NCBI GenBank assembly: GCA_900323505.1
Contig: OOIN01000006.1
Location: 1,240,001-1,304,000 of the forward strand
Length of the DNA stretch: 64,000 bases
Origin: Ustilago trichophora
Lineage: Eukaryota; Basidiomycota; Ustilaginomycetes; Ustilaginales; Ustilaginaceae
Reading direction: 5' to 3'
Below, piece by piece: positions 31,601 to 40,792 of this stretch (the first letter of the stretch is position 1; each line of letters opens with the position of its first letter). The notes beneath the pieces are model-generated. The model was not told where the DNA came from and did no database searches. It saw only the letters and a list, made by a program, of their open reading frames with translations. The translations under genes and the position numbers were made by a program.

Positions 31601-31942
31601 GTCTATGCCGACGGCCTTTTTTCGGTGGACGATGACGAGGATTGCACGTTTGTGATCCGGTACCGACCTGAGCGGGTGAATACACCTGCGGATCCCAACG
31701 TGGCGAGTCTATCGCCCACCATGGAGAATGGAAAGGCGAAAGGCGAGACGACGGTAGAGACGGCGTACAGCGTGCCAAAGTTGGAGGATAAGACGCACAA
31801 GTATATTGCGATGCGAGCACGATCCAAGACGGAGCGAGACGTGTGGGTGCGCTGCATCACGTACGAGATCGAGAAGATTGTTAGGGATGACGTGGAGCGC
31901 GAGAAGAAGCTCAAGAATACGGGCAAGGTCGACTACAAGTAA
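25634..31942 (+). CDS. Spo71-like multi-PH-domain protein
   Basis: Intronless, 2102 aa. Residues 1 to about 730 are Ser/Pro-rich and disordered. A conserved block (TKWVGESFQVGKRFWDILNA) sits near 745. After another disordered stretch, a PH-like region begins near 1243 (RRSVLKKDRMLVKIAWTPHE and EEWREYVVVFRMGKLELWTD). Further PH-like parts are VEGFLWRVKPVSGALTRLYF (near 1560), ITLTNGKSIRLEAFSAPVAR (near 1795) and a C-terminal one starting GRLFHKKSSYSAFKARDYVL (near 1890). This arrangement matches the fungal Spo71 family; in yeast, Spo71 works with Vps13 and PH-mediated lipid binding at the prospore membrane. A lipid-binding adaptor role at a membrane contact or developing membrane is inferred here. 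No enzymatic motif is seen. Confidence 0.75.
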   Translation: MVVSSPPRPILAHAFEPPLPPPRAEAKSTASQFGSNTTTSSSAVQIPPPKPRCLKCQPILQHSCSTASVPTNLPHDSTSFDTLATHVSIRQYIGPLPVPSSAAKAIAKAIAEDGAYTPPQQSARELPTSDQPPSSLPNHHDVNAADYASSPTTPPSTSQAASSHTWTDPFQVSSPSEHHTNQANRVHSPPSSPSTLSKAVPLPPSLPPARPRVFARDPSSASVLSNASYVSAQSITRSALSDTETTQRAQTIFDLRPSTATDASSSTSRSVSPSKRRFALRNRKSNQSFPVNTATPSSSAQPPTSILKPPAPSLAFNRANTDLAALPSRHRKVSNVRSADNLRIAALRQQRRIGSEGSGSPASAASSPHAPSLALPLLDLPLDEIEEAINDPVPSRHVQSSSEPTRQPPQGSVSETQASQHDLLTPNYHISVPEHARRTLNSSNETTIIRKSDDETRKGAPRPFLKPKSSFSSGSESHAVESQQPPAPAAKLERQDLLHPAWEQSANTAPGADATSETLLNGSTTLRDPPSDTDLDDHQQSPTKASRNIVGRGLPTKRSLTFSREPSLAQAPRHVTNPTGIHLPRAVDHPREISRQSRMSRASTAGTFNTVGTIATEGSFGATAGKASTLARRFLAGGSFRRVPKRTDSMQNRSQRNKLSMTRTDSVHDPFASSSPSSARTRKTSPFAVRHRRTLRSVSHASMQRDPTRRISASGTEASIADSTTSGRVQGVQPGAVGTSTGGTKWVGESFQVGKRFWDILNARRDELNKSQPCSCGTADQSANRATLDGADAVAAESSAAEQKQVEEQTAKVEHLKQSPDGVITLLAQEAQDISDDKASEAQAQAQVQAHAERTSAKKQASRELDTPLPATTRPQTDSAGCGRPSRRKLTNDVSQASIQTVHPEEAAPVAIEARQGWSEIVSKMSSLTGELGTGLKARTIDRKGGQSSQRESLRKETDGKSAARSGRDIAKSTPEQNGSPKLPADSDFKILARSSSLVESDKSSAASKSIYASLAPSTHLNGFAPRASSLAPVTSPSMTRSDALSHPAPPASVEANNPELVHQLLRRKSDLGERPDHLPDTASDHAVVIKPVASPLNLTPTRELASPYAEPLLEQDPLPLDTTPSSENNDQPSHASPLMPTGLLKAVGLSSSPERKKTVKFDTGSTRPALKGRFTASLFAGRADDDQPPLSNLVGAAPGDTQPRPPEEVLARPQPNVIQQPRSGDGSTPSSEVYESEASLITRRSVLKKDRMLVKIAWTPHEDLPSDFDELQARKYPIREEEWREYVVVFRMGKLELWTDPSFTNKLTGHGDRLKLRTTIPLSRGSTLVSLYSPIDRIFALTYQPWKSMSSHHKRGIHLRRQGTDIALFDCRARSAAADWIWELWRELGGLIPESLEVHVPSFGLKVKIPIPESMPLERATPSAPASGIQLSGEKDGLFALSSIGQSMDVGEGFKLINRNNIIAMTWKLFDSVEQWRELMAIAQKRGLRLELAWRRGTELDWVINERTVEDEPRHWAVLCGALLRDYKHPSILELRAAAHYPTSVLIRPGQYLQEPPAVEGFLWRVKPVSGALTRLYFTTYDGHLYVCRTTRAFPPDRHLAVQMQEAMDMRVPRTSGATQGRAAKPATPATKSALARALAKFVGANKAARRDEDVATLRQNVLEAISYPAETEEEFKGQIEAYQSFERRRQFEQIRGSDGFIDLKLIHTIKTIGNGPVRCPGEDDIRHPTRGGTTPLMQKVKGDLAVAQRDGEESDDEDDSYAANDIGGQEGLELADDANELRRARQIEITLTNGKSIRLEAFSAPVAREWVERVSELVKYWRRRERADATELMYAAGMDVSEIHKQLQGRKTHTSGIDGVDEQKLSPMLGNIWNWCQIEGCRNIIRSGRLFHKKSSYSAFKARDYVLIAGRLLCFKLVKSVRTTRARQNNGIFHRRQDTVIHLRDAYVYSGKLSEDMLKNGRSDPAQAVTGIGGGGSNSGKRHRVPRVYADGLFSVDDDEDCTFVIRYRPERVNTPADPNVASLSPTMENGKAKGETTVETAYSVPKLEDKTHKYIAMRARSKTERDVWVRCITYEIEKIVRDDVEREKKLKNTGKVDYK

Positions 31943-32340
31943 AAATAGTGCGACCTGGCTCGCAGAGGGTCGGCGAGATTGCAGCAGCTGCTGTGGCGGG
32001 AAGAGGGCTAACTTGGCCAGCATTTTGATAGATACCCATGGCCTCTGCTTGTTTAGTTTCATTGACGCAAAATAGAAGTTCTGATCTGGTTTCGATGCTG
32101 TGCTGTGCTGTGCTGTGCTGTGCTGAGCTCGACGTGGGCGCGAATGGAAAAGGATGAACACAAGCTGCAGAACGGATAGAGATGAGAGCTGAAATGACAT
32201 GATGAGAAGCTAATAGTACAGGTTGAGTGGCTGATTTCTGCGAGAGTTGGCAACGATGATGTGGATCGATGTGTTGTCAAGTCGCTTTTGAGGTTGGCCG
32301 AGCGAGGCCGATGCCAAAGTATGGATAAGGAGGTATGAAC
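31943..32340. other. Convergent 3' intergenic region
   Basis: 398 bp between convergent genes. It contains a short TGTGC tandem run (about 32098-32125). Nothing else is recognised. Confidence 0.6.
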
Positions 32341-32829
32341 TCAAGGAGTGGCCTTAGGCTTCTTAGCACCGTACTTTGATCTTGAAGTCTGTCTGCCCGC
32401 TACACCAGCCAGATCCTGGGCGCCTCGGACCAAGTGGTATCTGATACCTGGGCAATCCTGTACCCTGCCTCCACGGACGAGGACGACGGAGTGTTCCTGC
32501 AAGTTGTGACCTTCACCGGGAATGTATGCTGCGACGGAACGACCGTTGGAAAGCTTGACACGGGCGACTTTACGAATGGCCGAGTTAGGTTTCTTGGGTT
32601 TTGTGGTGAAAATTTTGCTACAGACTCCCTTGACAAAAGGTTTGGATTCCAAGGCGGGGACTTTGTTGACCGAGGGACGATGGGGTTTTCGCGCGCCACG
32701 AAGGTTTTGTTGCAGAGTAACGAGTTGAGGGGAGGAGGTGGAGAATGTGCGAGCGGCGCTAGTAGTGGGCAGACGGGAGGGACCGGCAATGGCGCTCCTA
32801 AAGAGAGAGCTGACCAAGTTCCAAGACAT
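32341..32829 (-). CDS. Mitochondrial small-subunit ribosomal protein uS12m
   Basis: Intronless, 162 aa. The first 35 residues are Ser/Arg-rich without acidic residues ([20 protein letters not shown]), a typical mitochondrial presequence. The mature part carries the uS12 core: [16 protein letters not shown], the conserved [39 protein letters not shown] and [18 protein letters not shown]. uS12 lies at the decoding centre of the small subunit. The KKPNS and PGIRYH loops are intact. It is divergent from the ChAPs gene. Confidence 0.95.
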   Translation of the reverse strand: MSWNLVSSLFRSAIAGPSRLPTTSAARTFSTSSPQLVTLQQNLRGARKPHRPSVNKVPALESKPFVKGVCSKIFTTKPKKPNSAIRKVARVKLSNGRSVAAYIPGEGHNLQEHSVVLVRGGRVQDCPGIRYHLVRGAQDLAGVAGRQTSRSKYGAKKPKATP

Positions 32830-33453
32830 TTTGATGTAGTAATGTATGCAAGAAGTGGCGGTTGGTGATGTTAACGCAAAGTGGAAGAGATGGTGTCACA
32901 AGAAACAAGTGCAACGCAAAAAAGTCGGATTGTTGGATTGCTCGTGTCACGTGAGTGACTGTTTGTGACTCTAACACTGTATGCGAAATTCGTGTTCCAC
33001 GCGATGCGAAAATGGCAACACTAGAAGAACAGAGACAGAGAGCGCATGCATGTGTGTGCGTGCGCTGTCCATTCAGTGATTTCACTCGAAATCGTTGAAT
33101 CGGCACGCACCGACCAGCCTGAGCCTGAGGAGAGAGAAATCATTCGACCGCGCTTTGCTCACACAAACTGCATCACTTGCTCTTCTCTGACACTCCTTCT
33201 CGTCTGCCATCACCCTAATCACCTGGTCACGCCGAGTCAATCTCCTTGCTTTCATCTTGCTCTAAGAAAGAGGCCTGGCTACGACGTTAACGCATCTCAC
33301 GAATTCATCTTACGACTCCACCATAAGGCCATTGTAACATCGCTTGCCTTCGACCTAGATTCCACACCTCGCCGCGATCTTTGACCATCATCCCATCCTA
33401 TCTTCACACATTGGCCCACAGGTAGCCGCTTCAACGTTGGCTTCTCCTCCAAT
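32830..33453. promoter_or_regulatory. Divergent intergenic region, uS12m / ChAPs
   Basis: 624 bp between divergent starts, containing both leaders. A GAGACAGAGAGCGCATGCAT-type stretch and a TGTGTGCGTGCG run lie near 33030-33065. No gene is supported. Confidence 0.4.
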
Positions 33454-35904
33454 ATGGGTGACACCTTCCTCTCCCAACCCGAGTTCTTCGAGGTCGAGCT
33501 CGGTGAATCTCTCCTCTCACGAACAGAGACCCTTGCATCCTTTCGAGAGCTCGGCCCACCCGATCTGGTACACGTCATCAAGTCTACAGGCAACAGTGCC
33601 AGATCGCGCGATATTGGCTCGTATCACTATGTCTCTGGTGTCGACGCCTCTTCCTCCGCCGCACTCGCCGCTTACATCAATAGTCTCACCTACGAACTCG
33701 ACCAGAACCCAGGTTTCTTCTCCAGCAAAGCTGCCTACAAGCTCAAGAGCGGCGCATACTGCTGCTTCAACGCCTTTTCCCGTGTCGATGTGCGCGTAGA
33801 GGTACGCATCCCTGGAAGTGTCGATGCCTACGTCGTCGATTTGCGCGGAGAGCGTCACGAAACAACTCCAGAGATCTGGCAAGAGGTCTACCTCTCCGCC
33901 CTCCTCCGTGCCATCCTATATGCCGATGATGCCAACTATCGTCTTGCAGGATACCGCAAACTTGACCCTATCTCGAGCCCGGATGCCGAACACCGCTTCC
34001 TCCAAGCAGCAGAGAATCTCTTCTTCAAAGGCTGGCAGTTGGGCTCGGATCCCGAAATTCAGGTCGCCACAGTTGTCTCGAATCACTTGACCGCAGGAAT
34101 CCTCAAGTACTTTGGAGAAGCATCGAGGTACGAACAGGCCGTCAACCTTTTCGAGAAGCTGTGGGCAAGAGAACCTGAAGTCGCTGCGCTCGTCGCACAA
34201 TCCTACATTGGCATGAACGAAGAGATTAAAGCCGTCCAAGTCATGCACAGCGCCATCAAGGAAACTCCCCAATCGTACGCCTTGCTCCATGCCCAGGTCG
34301 ACTTTCTCCGATCCAAAGGCAAGCACGAATGGGCACTCAAGGTCGCCAAACAGGCCGTCAATTGTGCCCCCTCCGAGTTCGTCACCTGGGCCAAATTGAC
34401 CGAATGCTACATCGACCTGGAACAGTGGGAGTCGGCATTGTACACGCTCAATTCGTGTCCCATGTTTACCTACAACGAGCGCGATCTGCACCGGATGCCT
34501 ACACCCGCGCGAAGCCATTTGCCCGTCAAGACGTTTATCACTGAAAGTGGACTGGTGGACGAGGAGAGTGCAAGGGATAACGAGGCGGATGTGGCGTTGT
34601 TGAGGTTGCCTGCGCCTGCACTGCGTGGTACGTTTGCCAAAGCATATGCGCTGCTTGGAAGGCTGGTCAGCTCGATCGGATGGGATGAATTGCTCAGGTA
34701 CCGATCCAATGTGTTTGTCATGGAGGAAGAGTACCGTGCTCAAAAGGCAGCTTCGACACAGCCAGAGGATGGAGCTGAAGATGATGCTTCGATCCGCGGT
34801 GTCGCCCCTACCGATTCGCCTGCCATCGCTTCATCCACTCCTCCACAGCCTTCTACCGCTTCGAAAGGGCTCGACACCGAAGCAAACGAATTGGAAGATC
34901 ACAGCGAAGACGAGATGGACAGCAGCGAGTTGCAACCTTCGCCCAATGCAGCAGCAAAATCGCAGTTGGGCATCAACTCTGCCGCCAACGCCTCTTCCCA
35001 GTCCATTCCTACCATCAAGATCTCGACCGAATCGGATCACGAACGAGAAAAGCAAGAACTCGAAGATTACATGAAGACGATGAACGCTCCATCTGGTCAA
35101 GATGGTGACGAGCAAGATGCCAAGCAAGATGCCAAGCAAGATGCCACGCGAGGTTCGATTCAGGTGGAACCTCCACCGCTCGAGAAGCCAGCTCAGGCAT
35201 CGGCGGGTCATGAACGCAGCGAGTCTTCCTCCACTGCTGTTCCTGGTGATCTTTCCGCCACTTCGCACAATGGTACCAATAACGCCGGCGGTGGTGGCAA
35301 ACCAGGTCCGATTGTCAACGGCGAGCACGATGCCTCTATTGCCATGGCTGAAGCGCGTCAAAAGGAGAAGAACGCCGGATTTTCGTTCCGCGACAAACGC
35401 CTTTGCGAACGATGGCTGGATAACCTGTTCATGGTCCTCTACGAAGATTTGCGAGTCTACACCATCTGGCGTGCCGAGATTGCGCATTTCCGCACGCAGA
35501 ACCTTGCCTATCGTAAAACGGGCACAGAATGGGAGATTCTCGGCGAACTCGCCTTACGCTTGCTGCACAAGGACAAAGCGCGGGATGCATTCCAGCGCTG
35601 TGTCGATGTCAAATTCTCGGCGAAAGCGTATTTGCGGTTGCTAGAAATCTATACAGAGGCGAGAGATGTTCAGAGGAGCCTTTGGACAGCGATTAGGCTG
35701 ACGGCGTATCATCACAGATGGTATATGGAAGGAAGCTTCCCCGGCGCAGTAGCGACGAATCTATTCAAGTTGATCAAGACGGAAGGATTGGCGAAGGTGA
35801 GTTATACGTTGGTGTCGATGAGCCCCCCGCAAGGGGTGCTGAGATTGATGCAAAACTACTTTGCTTATGCGACTGGGTTCAAAGTTCCTGGGTACGATTT
35901 TTAA
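33454..35904 (+). CDS. ChAPs family exomer subunit (Bch1/Bud7/Chs6-like)
   Basis: Intronless, 816 aa. It starts MGDTFLSQPEFFEVELGESL and carries the ChAPs hallmarks GPPDLVHVIKSTGNSARSRD, GSYHYVSGVDASSSAALAAY and ESGAY-like KLKSGAYCCFNAFSRVDVRV, followed by a TPR-like helical array (for example YEQAVNLFEKLWAREPEVAA and ALLHAQVDFLRSKGKHEWAL). An acidic, low-complexity insertion (about residues 430-630, with QDAKQDAKQDAT) precedes a conserved C-terminal part (FRDKRLCERWLDNLFMVLYE) ending QNYFAYATGFKVPGYDF. ChAPs proteins bind Chs5 and Arf1 at the trans-Golgi to export chitin synthase and other cargo. A single ChAP occurs in this window. Confidence 0.93.
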   Translation: MGDTFLSQPEFFEVELGESLLSRTETLASFRELGPPDLVHVIKSTGNSARSRDIGSYHYVSGVDASSSAALAAYINSLTYELDQNPGFFSSKAAYKLKSGAYCCFNAFSRVDVRVEVRIPGSVDAYVVDLRGERHETTPEIWQEVYLSALLRAILYADDANYRLAGYRKLDPISSPDAEHRFLQAAENLFFKGWQLGSDPEIQVATVVSNHLTAGILKYFGEASRYEQAVNLFEKLWAREPEVAALVAQSYIGMNEEIKAVQVMHSAIKETPQSYALLHAQVDFLRSKGKHEWALKVAKQAVNCAPSEFVTWAKLTECYIDLEQWESALYTLNSCPMFTYNERDLHRMPTPARSHLPVKTFITESGLVDEESARDNEADVALLRLPAPALRGTFAKAYALLGRLVSSIGWDELLRYRSNVFVMEEEYRAQKAASTQPEDGAEDDASIRGVAPTDSPAIASSTPPQPSTASKGLDTEANELEDHSEDEMDSSELQPSPNAAAKSQLGINSAANASSQSIPTIKISTESDHEREKQELEDYMKTMNAPSGQDGDEQDAKQDAKQDATRGSIQVEPPPLEKPAQASAGHERSESSSTAVPGDLSATSHNGTNNAGGGGKPGPIVNGEHDASIAMAEARQKEKNAGFSFRDKRLCERWLDNLFMVLYEDLRVYTIWRAEIAHFRTQNLAYRKTGTEWEILGELALRLLHKDKARDAFQRCVDVKFSAKAYLRLLEIYTEARDVQRSLWTAIRLTAYHHRWYMEGSFPGAVATNLFKLIKTEGLAKVSYTLVSMSPPQGVLRLMQNYFAYATGFKVPGYDF

Positions 35905-36562
35905 GCTAAGCTGGTTCCAAAGGATATAAAGGGGGGGATGATGCGGAAGAAGCTGGTACAGAGCAGAGCAATGCATATTCTCATTCGGTGTATCTGAGTT
36001 TGCGGATTGGAAGGTGTTGTGTGTATGTATGTATGCGACGGCGTGAGAGAGGGAGTTGTGACGTGTGTAAAACTGCGCCGAGCAAGAGTTAGCTGAAGAA
36101 GAGGTTGTACTGTACGTAGGAACACGACATTGTCACCACCCGCTCGCTGCTTTTTGACGATCATCGGATCTTTTGCACATTTCTGAAATTGGTGCAACGC
36201 TGAAAGCTTGTTGGGAAGACCAGCATTGCAAGCCAAGGCATAAAAGCGACACTCACTCAACAGTGTTAAGAGAAGGTTTCAATTTGTACTGTACTGTACA
36301 GTATGTGCAGCAGCTGTTATACGAGATGCAAGAGTGTTAATTTATGCGATGCTTGGCCGAACCCTCGCAATTTGGTGCACAGCATCTGTACAGGATTCTG
36401 CAGAGGAGGGAGGCTACCACCTCCGTCGTCTCGAGTGGTGAGAGGCGACGGTCGACGTCCCCTGGGACAGAAAAGGGACCTTGAAACTTGAAACTTGAAA
36501 CTTGAGGAAATTGGTTGTCGTTGGTCTAGATTTGTGTAAAAAATGAGAAGCCTCCGAGCAGC

Positions 36563-36728
<166 letters not shown>

Positions 36729-36894
36729 AGCTTTCTCTCGGGCTCTTTTCATGAATATCAGGTGACAGCATTGTTAGAGAAAGGGTTCTTTTTGTTGTAT
36801 GTGTGTCGGAGACTTTCGGCACAATTTTTGCCTGCTTTCTGGTGGAAGTGTTGTGTGTGACAGCAAGCTCCGAGAGTGGATTTTTTTGTTGTGT

Positions 36895-36918
36895 TTATTT
36901 ATTTTATTTTTATTTTTA

Positions 36919-36949
<31 letters not shown>

Positions 36950-36952
36950 TTC
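36895..36952. repeat. (TTTTTA)n microsatellite
   Basis: Tandem ATTTTT hexamers with shorter ATTT and ATTTT units at the edges, about 58 bp. Confidence 0.95.
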
Positions 36953-37043
36953 TCATCCTGCCCCTGCCAAGAATTGCGGCTTGTGACCTGCTGTCTACGA
37001 TAGGAGACAGAGAAGGGATCGCTCAAGTACAATGTGAATGCAA

Positions 37044-37060
37044 CGCGCGCGCGCGCGCGC
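37044..37060. repeat. GC dinucleotide run
   Basis: Seventeen bases of alternating C and G, a potential Z-DNA-forming tract. Confidence 0.9.
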
Positions 37061-37710
37061 TGGCAGGTTTTCGCTGTGCAATGACACCAACACTCAAAAA
37101 AGGGGGCGGCGAATTTCCAGTGTTTCAGTTTGCAAAAGCAACCAAACGGATGAATATTGCCGATCCTCGCCAAGAAGAAAAGGGTCTGGCCTTGCGTCGT
37201 CGCTTTTCCGCCGATCCCTTCCAAACTCACAACTAGCCTTGGCCTTGCACAGAAAGAAAAAAAAGAAAAAAGAAAAAAAGAAAAGGGAATAGGAATAGAT
37301 CCGATCCGAGCACGCTTTCATTATGAAGTGTTTTACGCCGTTGCCTTCTGTTTTAGGGGGGGCTTTTTGCGCTTGAAAGCGGGGAGCAAGTGGGTTTGTA
37401 GTGGGGCTTGTGTGGCTGGTAAAGGGTCACACCAAGGATTTGGTATGGCCTTGTTCTGGATGACAGTCAACAGCCACCAGAGAGGGAATAATTGTAGGAA
37501 AACATCGTCGTCGCAGAGAAAAAAACAAGCAAATCGGTGCAGCTACCGAACATGACGCACAGAATGCAAACCTAACTGCATGCCGATCTGAGCCACAAAG
37601 TCAAAGTGAATACAGTAAGTAACACTTTCAAGACTTATCCCGGTACCTTTTGCTCTAATTTGGCTGGGCCGTAATCCACACAATGCTTGGCAACTCGGAT
37701 TCTCAACGCC

Positions 37711-37720
37711 ATACTATATA
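37711..37720 (+). promoter_or_regulatory. Possible TATA box for the GMC oxidoreductase gene
   Basis: ATACTATATA about 217 bp upstream of the start codon, followed by a pyrimidine-rich leader. Assigned by position and sequence only. Confidence 0.4.
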
Positions 37721-37936
37721 GCTCCATCGCAGCGGAGCATTGCCGCTACCAACGTACAAACCTTGGCTCTTCTCTTTTGACTTCCTACCATCATCACCTT
37801 CCCTCCCTCTTTCACCTCCGCTCCAGTTGCGGCTGTGTGTAGACTAGATTGACAACCGACACTTTGACTCGGCCTTCTCTCTTTACACCACCACCTTTTT
37901 CTCCTTCCTTAGAGTTAGAGCAGCCGACCATCAAAA

Positions 37937-40033
37937 ATGAAGCCAACTTCAACACTGGCGCTTCTCACCGCCCTCGCAACAGGTACAGTCACCGCCGTCA
38001 ACGTCCCCTTTGGCGCCTCCCCGCCCGACTACTCCCTCTTCAAGCGTTCCGTCACCACCGATACCTCCAAATTCTCCGGCTTGACCTACGACTATGTCAT
38101 CGTCGGTGGAGGTCTCGCAGGTCTCGTAGTCGCAAATCGACTCTCGGCCAACCCCAACATCTCGGTAGCCGTCATCGAGGCCGGTGCTTCCGGCTATGCC
38201 GACAATCAAAAATTCGTCGTCCCCGCAGCCAACCTGTACGATAGTTCCGTCGGAACGCAGTACGATTGGCAGTGGACCACCTCTCCACAAGCAGGTCTGA
38301 GCGGTCGTAGTGCTTCTTGGCCACGAGGAAAAGTGTTGGGAGGTTCCAGTGCCATCAACGGACTGTACTATGTCAGGCATAGCGAGATCGAGCAGAATGC
38401 CTGGGCCGATCTCATTGGTGACGATGGTGACTGGGCATGGGACAAGATGTTGCAAGGTATGAAGAAGAGTGAAACCTTCACCCCTCCCAACCAGGCTACT
38501 CTCTCCACATTCAACGTCGGATACGATATGGCTAGTCACGGTACAGACGGTCCAGTTCACGTTTCTTTCCCCGAGCGAACTTATCCACAGGTAGGAGCCT
38601 TTTTGCAGTCGACCAACAACGTCGGTATCCCGCAATCGCAAAACCCTGACGCAGGCCAAAGCTGGGGTGCGTTCTTGGCAACTTCCAACATCAACCCTGG
38701 TAACTGGACTAGAAGTTTCTCTCGTACTGCCTACTTGGACCCCGTCACGTACAGGAGCAACTTGGCCGTGCTTACTGGCCACTTGGTCACAAAGGTTCTC
38801 TTCAACTCGACTTCGGGTGCCGATGGAGCAGTAGCATCGGGTGTCCAGTTTGCCCAAAGCTCCGGAACCCTAGCAACCCAAGCACAGAGCGTATACGCCC
38901 GCAAGGAAGTCATTCTGTGCGGTGGAGCAGTCAACGACCCCCAAATCCTCCAGTTGAGCGGTATCGCCGACAGCGACCTGCTCGGCAACCTCGGCATCGA
39001 GACAGTCGTCGATCTTCCAGGTGTAGGATACCATCTTCAGGATCACCTTTCCACCGGTGTCGTCTTCACCCCTGCCTCTGCCTCTTCCATGCCTCCCACC
39101 ACCGTCACTGGCAACCGCGCCACCGATTCCTACGTCAACTCTGCCATCGCCTACGTCTCGGGTTCCAACATCTTTGGCCAGTCTACCTGGAACAACCTTG
39201 TTGCGCAGATGAAGTCCGACCAAGCCGCCAACATTGCCGCCTACGATGCCCCTGCATCCGTCAAAGCCGGCTACAATGCAACCTACACTGCCCAAGTAGA
39301 CAAATTCTTCCCTTCCCAAATCGGACCCATCGAGCTTCTCTTTGCGCTCTCCTTTGGCGGCGTACAGGTCCAAGCGGCCCTTCAGCACCCCTTGTCACGA
39401 GGCTCTATCAAGATCAACTCGACCAACCCCTTTACCCCACCCACCATCGATCCCGCCTACCTCTCCAACCCTGCTGACATGACCATCCTTCGCGAAGGCT
39501 TCAAACTCGCCCGTCGCGTCGGCACCACCGCACCGCTGGCCAACTACACTTCCGGCGAGAGCGCACCCGGTACCTCGGTCCAATCCGACGCTCAGTGGGA
39601 GACCTGGATCCGCAACACGGTCGGAACCGAATTCCACCCTAGCAGCACATGTTCCATGTTGCCTCGCGAGCAGGGTGGTGTTGTGGGTAAGGATTTGAAG
39701 GTTTACGGGACCAAGAATCTGAGGGTGGTAGATGCAAGTGTGCCGCCAATCAGCTTTAGCGCTCATCTGATGAGCATCACCTACGGTTTGGCCGAGTTGG
39801 GCAGTGAGATGATCTTGAAGGACTACACGACCGGGATGAATGCCGGGGTGACTACTAATACTACTGCTGCTAGCACTGGCGGTGGAAGAGGTGCAAGTGG
39901 TGGTGCAAGTGGTGCAAGTGGTTCTAGTGGAGCATCCAAGGGCAACACTAGCGGCGCAACCTCACCCACTTTGAGCTTTGGCGCCTCTACAGCAGCACTA
40001 CTCGTCGCCATCGGAGCCTCTCTCCTAGCCTAA
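37937..40033 (+). CDS. Secreted GMC-family flavin oxidoreductase, probably GPI-anchored
   Basis: Intronless, 698 aa. An N-terminal signal peptide (MKPTSTLALLTALATGTVTA) precedes the FAD-binding Rossmann motif YDYVIVGGGLAGLVVANRLS (about residue 51). GMC signatures follow: SWPRGKVLGGSSAINGLYYV, EVILCGGAVNDPQILQLSGI with GVGYHLQDHLS, and C-terminal GTEFHPSSTCSMLPREQGGV plus VDASVPPISFSAHLMSITYG with the two expected active-site histidines. The last 65 residues are a Gly/Ser/Ala-rich spacer and a hydrophobic tail (STAALLVAIGASLLA), which suits GPI attachment. It probably oxidises an alcohol or sugar at the cell surface (aryl-alcohol oxidase or glucose dehydrogenase type); the substrate is not readable. 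The 3' end converges on the NDR kinase gene 788 bp away. Confidence 0.9.
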   Translation: MKPTSTLALLTALATGTVTAVNVPFGASPPDYSLFKRSVTTDTSKFSGLTYDYVIVGGGLAGLVVANRLSANPNISVAVIEAGASGYADNQKFVVPAANLYDSSVGTQYDWQWTTSPQAGLSGRSASWPRGKVLGGSSAINGLYYVRHSEIEQNAWADLIGDDGDWAWDKMLQGMKKSETFTPPNQATLSTFNVGYDMASHGTDGPVHVSFPERTYPQVGAFLQSTNNVGIPQSQNPDAGQSWGAFLATSNINPGNWTRSFSRTAYLDPVTYRSNLAVLTGHLVTKVLFNSTSGADGAVASGVQFAQSSGTLATQAQSVYARKEVILCGGAVNDPQILQLSGIADSDLLGNLGIETVVDLPGVGYHLQDHLSTGVVFTPASASSMPPTTVTGNRATDSYVNSAIAYVSGSNIFGQSTWNNLVAQMKSDQAANIAAYDAPASVKAGYNATYTAQVDKFFPSQIGPIELLFALSFGGVQVQAALQHPLSRGSIKINSTNPFTPPTIDPAYLSNPADMTILREGFKLARRVGTTAPLANYTSGESAPGTSVQSDAQWETWIRNTVGTEFHPSSTCSMLPREQGGVVGKDLKVYGTKNLRVVDASVPPISFSAHLMSITYGLAELGSEMILKDYTTGMNAGVTTNTTAASTGGGRGASGGASGASGSSGASKGNTSGATSPTLSFGASTAALLVAIGASLLA

Positions 40034-40584
40034 CCGCCCCAAAACCCCCCTCGAGACAATTTCTCCCCGTAAGGGAGTAAACAATCACTTTGCATACACA
40101 GAACATTCTGCCTAACACCATTCGGAACCCACTATATCTCCCCCTCCTTTTTAGACATGCAATCCTATAACACTGTAATGCAGTTTAGCATTACTTTCGC
40201 TTGACAATCTTTTCAACTCTTCTATACATGGACACTATACAGTAGGTGTTTTTTTTTTTTTTTTGGAATGTCACAGTATTTTCGTCTAAACGTTCATGGT
40301 GTATGTGTGTGTGGTGTGCAAAAAAAACTTAGAGCGCTGTTCCACCAGTCAACTAGCTGATGGAGAGCCTGGTGCGACAAAGATTTCCACACAACACTCT
40401 TTCTTACCGTATCATGCTTTGACTTTCTGTCTCGTTCATCATTCCATGGTCGTATCCAAAGTTTCAGTCCATCAACAACCAGTAACTACCATCGTTCGAC
40501 TGCAATTACGCTAGATTCATATCCTAAAAAAACACGAAACTCAAAACAATCCCTCTGAAACCAGCAGCTACCTTTCAACTGCTT

Positions 40585-40585
<1 letters not shown>

Positions 40586-40620
<35 letters not shown>
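40586..40620. repeat. 35-nt poly(C) tract
   Basis: An uninterrupted C run. The minus strand is G35, able to form G-quadruplexes. It lies downstream of both convergent genes. Confidence 0.95.
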
Positions 40621-40755
40621 TTTCTAAAGCATATCATTCATGAATCACACATCTTTCCAAATCCCATACACTTCCCTCTTGATCAATTGACAAGAGACGT
40701 CAAACTTGAATAAAAAAAAAAGTTGTGTAAATTGCCATCTACCGAGAAAGAACTT

Positions 40756-40756
<1 letters not shown>

Positions 40757-40792
<36 letters not shown>
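40757..40792. repeat. 36-nt poly(T) tract downstream of the NDR kinase gene
   Basis: An uninterrupted T run 30 bp beyond the kinase stop codon (it reads as poly(A) on the kinase sense strand), with an 18-A run between it and the stop. Confidence 0.95.
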
